From Daphnia carinata (lineage: Eukaryota; Arthropoda; Branchiopoda; Diplostraca; Daphniidae), in contig NC_081340.1 of assembly GCF_022539665.2 (NCBI RefSeq), positions 2,728,001 through 2,792,000 on the forward strand: 64,000 bases of DNA, in the 5' to 3' direction. The notes beneath the pieces are model-generated. The model made no database searches. It saw only the letters and a list, made by a program, of their open reading frames with translations, and was not told where the DNA came from. Made by a program: the position numbers and the translations under genes. Positions 20,501-31,300 of this stretch are shown one piece after another; the first letter of the stretch is position 1, and every line of letters starts with the position of its first letter.

Positions 20501-23500
20501 CACATTTTACAGGTAAATAACGGTCTAAATAACCCTTAACATAACTGACAATCTTTTATGTAAGGATATCTTTAAAAAAGAATAAGAAAATGATTTTTAA
20601 AACAAAAATAATAATAATGGTTGTTAAATTTGCCACTAGCAGACGCTGCAGGTCATGTGTAGAAAAATGAAAATGCACGAACGGTAAAAGGCGTTTCTAA
20701 CGTGTACGAAGAAAGAAACATTTATTAAACGCCTTTTTGTGGGTTCGTTTCAATGGCGGTGCAGGATCTTTGAAAAAGTAATTGTAAGTCAAAGAAAATG
20801 GCAACAGGGATCACAGAGAGAATCTCGAAAATGGCGGTCAAGCGGTGTTCCAGAATCCTGGGCTTAGTAGTCTTTTGCTTCCTACGTATAGTAAAAAACG
20901 AAAGAATAACAAAGGATAAAACATGATGGTAATGAAACTTTACGTTGTGCTAAATCAAACTGCGTGATAGATGTTCAAAAGAAGCTGGTAGAGAGGAGAA
21001 ATTTTCAAATGTTTTTATGTCATTCTGAGGGTAGCATTCCTAGCTACGAAAGTTGGACACAAGTTTATCTAGTTCCTGTACACGGCCTTCGGCGTCTATA
21101 TAGTTTCAAATGATGCGAACGACCGAAGGCGTTGTCGAGACTGTTTGGATATTGGTAAGCCATTTTTTTTGTAGCATCACCGTTTCGATGGGGTTTCGAC
21201 TAGGCGAATGTCGAAGACGTTTTGAAACGCTGTATTTCAACATCAATTCGTTGAATTCAGTTCATATAATGTGTGCGTACTAACACAAACAACCACGAAT
21301 ACGAAAGAGTGGTAAACAGACGAATGTGTCGAAACTTAATGTAAGATACTTGCGGGTAGATATAAATACTCGTTATAGTATTCTTTCTTGGATGTCCACT
21401 GCACTAAAAATAGAATTTCTAAATGTGAAAATTCCTGTCTGCAGGAACCCTGGAAAAAACCTTTGCGCAGAGTAACATCCGGAATCACCTATTTTAATTC
21501 TCCCAACACACCTAAATGGCCTTAAGTAACGTTGAAACTTTATTTTTTCTTCTTAAATCCCCATTTTTGTTTTTTTTGCAACTTGTTATCCTATTGTAAA
21601 TAAAATTCTTCCCCGTCACTATAATCCCTTAAACTGTTTATTGATGATGTGGTTCTCTGAAAACCTTTTGAAAATGCAATTCGCTAAAACGCTAGAGAAA
21701 GAGTCACGTGGATGAAATACGAATAAAGATTCAATGTTCAAAATTCATTCGAGTCGACTGTGTATTTTAGAAACCGTGTTGTGTATACCACTTGAAGACA
21801 AAATAAACAGAGATGAAGAGAATCGTTTGTATGGGACAAGAGCAAATTTTTCCCACAATTCACTTCAAGTCATTTTTCACCGTTTTTTTCTTCAAGCGAA
21901 ACTCGTCGATGGTCGAGACGCGATCAAAGTTGGGGATGATGGCAGTCGCCTACACGGTGTCTGCCGTACGGTTTTTTTAGATACACGGCGTCTGAGCGGA
22001 AAGACGTTTAAATATAGATGTTGCCTTTTAGCTGGCTTTCCAGTAAAGCCATTGATGTTTTTCCCACTTTATTCCTACGCTGCAGCCAACGCTATTCTGA
22101 ATATCCGGTTGCATCAAAATTATACACATCAACATTATACGTACGCCATTTTATTTCGTCTGCTATTTACCCTCATTGAAAGGGTGGCACGCTGTCTGAG
22201 CATCACAATCATCCAAGCCAACTGTTTTGTTTTGCATTAGACGTGTTGAAATCGTTAGTAAAATGACGTGCAAGTGTGAAGGAACAGCGAAAAATCATTT
22301 CAGTGTTCAATATTGTTCTTCTTGGCAAGGAAATTGGTAAGCTAATCATTTCAATATCTGAAAGATCCTTCTCAGTGACGTCACCAGGCGTATGATTTTC
22401 TAGATTTGTGTGATGCTCATCAAAAGTGAATTCATGATTTACCATTGTTTCGTACAGCACCACTCGAAAAGATCCAACGCGTAACAAGAGATTGTTAACA
22501 AAAGTGGTACGAACCGACTCAGATGCACGTGAGTCAATTACTTCTATAATATCTTTCTTCGTTGTTTGTTCTAAAGAAAATAATTAGGATTCTAGTAAGA
22601 GAACGACGAGTCCTTGGACATCGTATACGCTAGTTGATAAGCAGCCGTTAACGATAGAACTAGAATCTATTCTTCTTCGTTGGAAATCGTTATGGGCTAA
22701 GGAAGGAGCACGTGATGTTCGCTCACCCCAACACCCCCACCCTTTTCGCTATCGTGCAGCTGTTAAGGTGATGCTAACATCTTAAAGAGCCAATCACTTC
22801 AGAGCCGAAAGTATTTTTTTTTACGTGCAGGAACTTCCTGCCCGTCCCTCTCATCTGTCTCACGATGACGGACATTTTCACTATCTTATTTCTTCGCAAT
22901 GGCTTCGACGTAACATTTCGAATGCGATTTAGGCTTTAATTAAAAGCGACACACTTCTTTTTGTTTTTGTTTGAACGATCATTTAATCAGCCATCTTAAT
23001 GAGTATAGACGACTACGTTGCATGTCTCGTAGTCGATTCGTAAATGTGTGTTGTGGGTCGTTGATGTGGCGATGGCAACTTGTGCATGATGTCTATGCAT
23101 TTTGAGAAAGAGGGCTATTTCGGTGATGGGCTTCCTCTGCAGGGTAGAAAGACAGCGTTTTCTTTTTTTTCTGCGACTTTAGTGCCGGAAAGGTACGATA
23201 GCCATTTCTTTCTTCCGGTGATATACTCGTCGCTGAATGACGTCACCGGACAGCTGTTTCTCCTTCATTCTCGTCCAGCCATAATCCGCTTATTTTCATC
23301 TTAAATAATACGTCTTTTGCTGTTCTACTACCAGGGACGTTTGTTTCTTCTTCCTTTTTTTTTCATTCCCAATTTCGCACGCAAAGAAATTTGGCAGACT
23401 GGCAATTCTTCCTTTTCCCTAATTGTTTTCCTTTTGCAATCGGCTAAAAAGATGAAAAATCTGATGCAAAGCAGTTCATTTCCGACACTGTAAGGGGGGA

Positions 23501-26500
23501 ACGAAAAATAAAGAGAGAAAAAAAAGGTCGTCGGAAATATTTTAAGGCCAAAAAGAAAGAAAGTTTGGGGCGGGTGGGACTGGAACGAGATGGCCGACAA
23601 GAAACGATGGAAGCTTGAAGCGAACGAACGTTAGCAACGAGGGCGTGTTGTTCAAAACATGTCAGCAGCGCGCAGCAGCTGCATCAGAACCTCCCTGAAC
23701 ATGACGCGTTTCAACTGCTACCGCCGGCCGCCAAAAAAATATCCAAAAACCCTCGAAAAAAAGAAAAAAGCCGCGCAGTAGTTTAAATATAGTTACGCAG
23801 AGCTGTATGTAATCCGCCGGAATCACCATCCGCTGTTGGGGGAAAAGAAAAAGAAATATTTTTAAAAAACCTCTCTTAAAGCGTCTTGGGTTTCCTCAAT
23901 TGAACCACTCAACAGTGAGATAGAGGTGGCAGTTTCTGGCACGAGCGTCGTCTTCGTCTCGTAACCTTTTGCGAGCTGTTACTTACCTTCCGAAAAAAAA
24001 AAAATGTCCGCTCTGTCAGCCAATGTCTCCCTCATCAGTCCATACAAACTGAAATCTCATTTTTACTCAGCCGACTTTATGACGCTATTTAAGAACCTCT
24101 AAAGGGTGTGGTCGAAATGAATCAACGTATCAACCACATAATTTTTTTTTTGAAATTTTATCACATCAGTTTTTTTTTTAGATGGCTGCATACCTGAAAA
24201 CATCATCACTCTTTATGCCCACTTTCAATTCAAAAAGATCATCATTAAAAACATTCACTATCGTGCACCAACGAATGGCGATTGTCACGTTTTTCTTAAA
24301 CCTACGCAGATGCTGTGTATATGTAAATGCAATTGGATAATGGGCAAGACGACTATGGTGATTAGTGGGAGTAATAAAGTAAAGAAATGGAAGGGGCCCT
24401 TTTCTAGCAAACACACACCTACAAATCAGCTCCACCTACGAGCTAAAATCCTCCACCCTTCCACATTCAAAAAAGAGGACAACAACAACAATCTCTTGTA
24501 GGGTATCTTTTGAGCTGTTTTTTTCTATGCACTTTTCCATAGCAGGGCGGAGTTGGGCAAGATGTTGGACACCATGTGCTTTTTTGTTTGGTCACTCGCA
24601 CACTTAAGGGCACGGGGGTAATTTCATGCCTACTCCTCCCTTGGCAACTCGTGATCAGCAAGAAAAAAAAAAACAAGTTGCCATAGTCACTTTGCATAAA
24701 AAGGCGACACCCTTTCGGATGTCTTTGGCAGCGCTTGATTGGACCCATTCGTTTGCATCGTTTATCATTGCGCTGATGTCACTCCAATTCTTTCTCGTGT
24801 TTTTTAACAGACGCCATCTTTTTTATTTCTGATTTCATTTTTCCCTTTTTGAAGAACAAAAAAAAAAAATGGTTTGATGACGAAGAAAGGAATTTCGATT
24901 GGAATTGTGTGCTCATCTGTTTTTGGGATATGAAATCGCCTCGAATAGCGAAAAACAACAACAAAACGCAGACGAATGGAAGTTGGTTGTCTCCTTATTT
25001 GGCCAGGTGAATGACTGTCGGTCCCGACTACGCCATTAAATAAGAAAAAAAAAATATGGTACGTAAATCTATTGCGTGCCTTTTAAACCTGGTAAAAATG
25101 ATGTTGTCTTTTCATCTTTAGCGAGTGCCAAAAATGCAAAGAAACGATGCGTGGAGAGGGAAGCGATTACGTACCGCGTTCACCTACGTTTTTTTCGAAC
25201 CGAATTGGATGTAGGCGACACTACTATACAGGGGCCGTGACTGACGAGAAAAAATGTTGTTCTTCTGCCTCCCTACCGTTATGTTTGCCCCCCTTTTTCT
25301 TTCCTGTTTTTTTTGGATATAACTTTTTCTGAACATTTTTTCTCGCACGACAGAGGGCAGCAACACGTAGGCGGACACTTGAATTTCTCTCATTTTTAAT
25401 GCTCAGATCAAAAGTTAGCCGAGTGGTGATGGTCGTCCAACACGTCATTTGTACTTCTTTTTTTTTTTTTATTCATCCCGTCAGACAAGTCGATGACTTC
25501 ACTGGCAACGCCTCTTCTTAATATTCATCACCTATCTGGCACTCTTGCTTAGCGTAGCCCAGGTTCCGTAGCAGACGAAAGGCGCCCAAAAAAAAAAGTA
25601 CGACGACACACTGATGCAGCAGCTGGCAACGTTTTTGCTTTCTCAAAATCAAAAACAACGTGAAAACGTTTAACATTTCGATCTTTAAATTTATGAAACT
25701 CGATAGGAAACATTCGGCCGTTATGTAAAGCTCATTTTCGAGCCGAATTCGACGTCCTGGGCCGTGTTTGCAGGCGAGCATTATAAAGTTGAGTAGAAAT
25801 GTGAAATTGCCGTATGTGCGTCTATAAGCTGGTCGGCAACTCAGTCGGGAAAAAAAGACGGGGAAAGAAAAACTAAAATAAAACAGGTCAGGTCATGTGG
25901 TGGGCTGCCCGTCGACGCTTTTCTTTATCGAGGCGGTTACAACAGCTGACACTTTGTTTCGTTCTCCAACGTCGAATTCAGCGAATGGCGATCCCGCAAT
26001 TAATGCAGTTGAGACATTTGCGTTGCAAACTTGCGATCGATGTGTTTGACGACTCCATTCGGCCGCGATTTCGTCCACATATAGCCGATTTTCTCCAAAG
26101 GTGGCGACGACGCATTCCTTTACCATCCCACTCTTTTTTTCTTTCTTCTTTTATTTTCTTCTCCCACTTTGTAACCATCCTCCCTCCACCTCATTTTGCA
26201 GGTGAATTAGCTGTTGGGCATTTCTATTTCTCCCTTCTCAGCGTGACCTTTCTTCCAAACCTCTGTGCCATCCACATGTGTGTTATGTGTGTACGGTTTT
26301 ATCTTCTCGACCGTATAGACATACGCGCAGCGTATACAACCAGATGCGAAACGACTTTGAACCTGCTGAAATTGATTTCAATTTCCTTTTGATTTTATGT
26401 TTCTATTTCATCTAACATGTGGGCTAACGTATCGTATTTGTCTGACATTCGATCCTATTATTTCTGTCGTTTGATCCCTTTTTCTGAACAATTCAATCGT

Positions 26501-27178
26501 CAGTTTTGCTGTACAACTACATTCTCGCCTACTTGATTGCCAGTTTTTTGGGGGGATTTTTCGACATAGACAAAACTGCTTGAAAATGACGGTAAACCTG
26601 GAATAATAATGTGATAAATGAAAAAAAAAGGAAGAAAATAAAGGAGGGCTTGACTTTCGTGCTCGGGAATGCACCGACAACCGGAATGGAAAGGGCACAG
26701 CGGCGCAACAAGTAAACCCAGCCACGTTATTGGATGGCGCAGCCTGCAGCGAATCTTACAACATTTCTTTCATCTTTTACGTTCATTATCGACCATGGAA
26801 AAATAGCAAATTCGTAACATCACCACATAGAGTGATGATTGGTGTTGAAATTTCGCTTGCAAATCAAGTGAAAAGCTAAGAAAAATGAGACTATTTGCAC
26901 ATGAGTTGGGTGTTTGAGGTGAAGTTTGGCGCGTAGTATAGAAATGGGTGCAAAGAGGCGGTGGAATAACGGCCACCCCTTTTTTTTGTGTGTGTGTTCC
27001 CCCCCTTCTCGATGTTGTTCACTTCAGGGCCAAGGATGTTGTCCGACATTCTCTTTCTTCTCCATTTTTTCTTCCTCTCCCCTATCCTTCTTTCATTCTA
27101 GCGTCTCAAGTTTTTTTCCTTCTTGTCTTTCTTCCTCCTCCTTCCATTCGGTAAGATCTCCATCCATACACACAGAGA

Positions 27179-27199
27179 GACACACACACACACACACCA
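27179..27199. repeat. (CA)n microsatellite
   Basis: About nine CA dinucleotides in the 5' flank of how. Confidence 0.85.
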
Positions 27200-27566
27200 G
27201 TTCACTCGAGTCTTCAGGGCTGGGCACTTTGGGTTGTTGGATACTTTGACGGACCAGTTGAGTCTGAACAGTCGACGCGGTTGGTACGTGAAACTTGACT
27301 ATTCGTCCCTCCTCCACGTGTGGCGCTCGGCTGATATTTTAGTGCAAAAAGAACGGGCTTCGAGCGTGATCTCTCCATTCGTGATTCTATCTGATGGATC
27401 AGCTCAGATGAGTTTGACTACGTTTCGCCATTTTTTCCCATTTTCAGAAAGAAGGTGACTTGATCGAAAGTGTACAACAACTTGAACAGAAAAGAGACTT
27501 GTAGTGGCCGGCATCTGCTGTTGATCATTTTCTGATTTCTGGGCCCCCCTTTTTCTTCTCCTTCTT

Positions 27567-27600
27567 GTGTGTGTGTGTGTGTGTGTGGGTGAGTGTGTGT
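27567..27600. repeat. (TG)n microsatellite
   Basis: About eleven TG dinucleotides followed by GGTGAGTGTGTGT. It lies about 40 bp upstream of the first ATG of the how locus and is probably in its 5' UTR or proximal promoter. Confidence 0.85.
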
Positions 27601-27638
27601 TGGTTTTGTATTCCCCCGGTTAAAACAAAACAAAAACC

Positions 27639-27800
27639 ATGACTGACGTCATCATGGTGGATGGCAGCGTCGGAGCTTCCAATAATACCAACAACAATCT
27701 ACCTCTGAACATGAACAACAGTGTCATCAGCGTTACGATGGCAGCAGCAGCGGCAGCAGCAGCAGCAGCGGCGGTACAGGTACGACGTCACCGACGTTAG
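27639..27800 (+). CDS. how leader frame: uORF or frameshifted N-terminus
   Basis: A 53-codon frame begins ATGACTGACGTC (MTDVIMVDGSVG...). It runs through a GCA alanine microsatellite and ends at TAG 27798-27800. The downstream how frame (offset +2) is open and coding-like from within the same GCA tract (GSSSG then GTTSPTLGG). Either this is an upstream ORF, or it is the real N-terminus thrown out of frame by an indel in the repeat. No phase-restoring intron with good sites was found. Confidence 0.5.
   Translation: MTDVIMVDGSVGASNNTNNNLPLNMNNSVISVTMAAAAAAAAAAAVQVRRHRR
27739..27774 (+). repeat. GCA/GCG trinucleotide tract at how start
   Basis: About eleven GCA/GCG codons encode Ala in one frame and Ser/Gly in the next. 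It lies exactly where the reading frame changes between the upstream ATG and the body of HOW. Confidence 0.9.
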
Positions 27801-27841
27801 GTGGAACATCACCCGTCTCGGCTGCTGCTGCAGCCGCTGCC

Positions 27842-28343
27842 ATGATGATGATGCAACCGCCAGCGTCTTGCTCTTCGTCGTCATCATCTTCGTCGTCGTC
27901 GACGTCGGCGGCCGCCATCGCTGCAGCAGCAGCCGCAGCGGCCGCTAATACACAGAGCGTTGCTGATTATTTGGCGCAGCTTTTGAAAGATAAAAAACAA
28001 TTGGCCGCTCTGCCTAACGTATTTCACCATGTCGAACGACTGCTCGACGAAGGTAAAATTCCGACTTGTTCATTTGCATGTTTGGCTCGACCCATTTCGT
28101 TTTCTTCTCCTTTCGGTGTGATGGAGCTCGTTTGATTTATGCTAGACAACGTACGCAGCTGTGTGGCGTGATGGATTATCCATCCATTCAAGATGTTAGT
28201 TAAATCTCAGGGTGGGTTTTCTTCATAAACTCTCGTCTGTGTGTGTGCCGTAGCTTTTCGCGTGTTGAGACAGACGCCATTTTATTTTATTTTTAGCCCC
28301 TGACCTCCCTTATTCCTTCTCTCTTTTTCCCTCCTTTTCGTGC

Positions 28344-28375
<32 letters not shown>

Positions 28376-31300
28376 TTCGTCTTGTTCGTTCCTTTTTTAT
28401 ATATTTTTTTTTTGTTGTGTCGGATTTCCCCCGACGACCGACTTTTTTAGTATTCCATGCCAGTTTTTTTTTCCCCAAAAAAGTTAGTATTCTTGTGCGC
28501 ATAGCCAACACTGTTTCGATATTCTACCGAGATTCATTCGTTTGTTTGTTGTTGAGTCTCTGATTCTTCTTCTCTTTCTTGCGGACCCGATTCTCAAATC
28601 GCCTCCACCTCAGACACACCCACTCCTTTGTTGCTTCGTATTCGGTTCGAAGGTGCAAATCGTTTCATTTTTTTATTTTTGTTTTTGGTTGTCTACCCCC
28701 CCCCCCCCCCCCCAATGTTCCCTTTGACGTGTTGTCCATCGAGCACGAACAATCATTGCGGATTAAATCCGAACGATGGCTCTCACGGACGAGATGCGTC
28801 ATTTCTATCTTGAGGCGTTTTCCTCCTTTGGCCTGCCATTCTCACCTTATTTGGTAACGAGGTTTACTTTTTTTTTCGTTTCCAACTGACAACACGAGAT
28901 TCGTTCTAAATCATTATTTTAAAAACGCTTTTTGATGTGTGTTGTTTTACACATGGCTTGATTAATAAGCTCATCATGCAAGCTGCTTATTTCATTTGCT
29001 GCCAAATATTGTTTACCTAGTTGGCGGATGCGATCGTATAGAAAACCAAAAAACTTGAGAGAGTGTGTGTGTTGCTCCGGTAACGTTTTCTCTTTGCGGA
29101 CACACTGACCTGATTTGTTTTTATTCGTTTTTGTGTCCATAATACTTTTTTTTTCTTGTTTAACTACCGGGAAGCTCAGTTTTTTCTTTCCCTCCACCCA
29201 TTGTAGAGTTTTGAAACGGTGAAAAAAAAAAAAAACGTAGAACAATAAGAGTTTGTCATAGTTTCAGGACCTATACGTACGCGCATTCTTTCGGAGCGGA
29301 AAAAGATTTCAATGCGCTACAGGAGACGAAAAAAAAAAAAAATGCCGTTAGTTTTGTTCTAAATGGATCATCTCCATAAAAGGAACGTCCCTTTTTTTTT
29401 CTTGTCTCTCCTTTCTCGATGATTTTTTCCCTTCGAACTGCTTTTGATAAAGGATGTCAGTGTAGGAATGGATTTGTACACTATTGCGTCAGCGCATCAA
29501 TTGCTCAGCTAATTGAGACGATATCCGGACGTGGAGTTGCTACCCCCACAGTTTTGTTCACGGATGGGAGAAGCCGACAGCAAGACGCATTTAGATTCGT
29601 GTCTTGGCTATGAGTGGCACTACTACTTCAAATACTCGTATCATTTTGACCAGCTATTTTTTATTGACGAGCTCTTAACTGGTTCTTAGCTCGTTTACGG
29701 TTTTGATTTGTTATTTGACGTTTTTTTAGTTAGTGCGAAGTGTCTGCCAGTGCCATCTATGTTTGAGACGTAGCACCTTGAGAGTTGCATATCTAATTCA
29801 TCTGTTTTTCGTTTTTTTTATCGATGAATTCATAGAAATTGGAAAGGTGCGCGGTAATCTGTTCCAAATTAATGGAACCGAAAAGAAACCAATGGTACTT
29901 CCGGATGCTGTTGGCGCAGCCGTCAATCTGTCTGAAAAAGTCTACGTTCCTGTCAAAGAATTTCCAGATGTAAGCCTATCAGTCTTAGTAGTTGATTCGT
30001 CCCTTTTCAGACTAAAATTTCATTCATTTTTTTTTTATCTGGTTCAGTTCAATTTTGTTGGACGCATTTTGGGACCGCGCGGAATGACGGCCAAACAACT
30101 CGAACAAGAAACCGGTTGCAAGATTATGGTCAGGGGTCGTGGATCGATGCGAGACAAGAAAAAGGTAAACTGTCTTTTGCTTTTATTCTGCGTTTCTTAG
30201 TTTCATTTATAACTTGAAATATCATTTCGTGAAGGACGTGTAAAGATTTATTTTTGGATAAAAATAATGAAAGACAGTGGAAAATGGTATATGAGAGCCA
30301 TCTATTGACCAATGATTTATTGTTCGCGAAATAGGAGGAACAGAATCGGGGCAAGCCTAACTGGGAGCACTTGAATGACGAACTTCACGTGCTCATCACA
30401 GTCGAGGACACAGAGAACCGTGCGAAAGTCAAGCTACAGCGCGCAGTCGATGAAATCAAGAAACTTCTTGTACCAGCCGTAAGTGGAATTTGTGTTATCT
30501 TTGCGTTTTCTCTTTTTCTCAGCGCCCTTTTTTTTATCCTTCGTTTCTTGTTTCTCTTTTTCCATACGCCAAACGAGGCAGTCCTACTGTGTGTAACACT
30601 AGACCATCAGGTCAACTCGTTTCACTATAACGGTGCATAAACGGCAATGGCACTCAATGCCCGCTGGTATTCCTCTACGTGTTTAAAGAGTTTCAGCATG
30701 AAATGTACCAGTATAGTAACAGGGGTACCCCGTGCACGGAGAGCTAGAGTTGCGCATGTTAAGCACCATAGATGGCGTTGCGGCTGTTCCCCAAAAAGTC
30801 GCCAGTACGCACCGTTTTGACATTGCATTAGCGGCGATCTATGCTAGAGCTATCTGGCGGGTCAAACTGACAAATTCCGGAACGTATAGGCGAGTGGGTA
30901 CGCCATCTCTGGAGCTTAACATGCGTGGTTCAAGTCGTTTTACAGGCGTTACTACTCTCTGACATCGCTGAAACCATGATGTTTACCAAAAGCAAGGCTT
31001 TGGGTAAAGATGCGATGGACCGCCTTTTGCTGCCATCTACCGGGATTTGGAATAAGCCAATTCTTGTTGCTTCATAATTTCTTATTCAATTGCGAAGTTA
31101 AATGTTCCATCTGTCCAAGTGACTTGGATCGTATATAGAATATAGAATATATATTCTCCCCCTCCCTCCTGTTAATGTTTATTGTGGTATTGCTGTTAGT
31201 TAATGTTTTTATTTGATTTTACGAGCAGGCGGACGGAGAAGACGAATTGAAGAAACGTCAGCTAATGGAATTGGCCATCATCAATGGCACGTATCGTGAT

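Larger units (their letters stand above)
20501..27638. other. Intergenic/5' flank of how; no gene recognised
   Basis: This holds long homopolymer and simple-sequence runs and no recognisable coding exons. Open frames of 165-168 codons at 21734-22240 and 25895-26392 lack family signatures and exon context. The right part (26900-27638) is pyrimidine-rich with CA/TG microsatellites and is probably promoter and 5' UTR of how. Confidence 0.5.

Noticed and set aside
21734-22240. 168-codon plus-strand frame
   Set aside because: No domain, no signal peptide, no exon partners, and composition like surrounding DNA; chance open frames of this size are expected somewhere in 64 kb.
25895-26392. 165-codon plus-strand frame upstream of how
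   Set aside because: Pyrimidine-rich sequence gives Phe/Leu/Ser-rich text without family features; an antisense frame is open too.
27774-27863. A small intron restoring the how frame
   Set aside because: The available GT donors and CAG acceptors here give intron lengths divisible by three, whereas a length of 2 mod 3 is needed.
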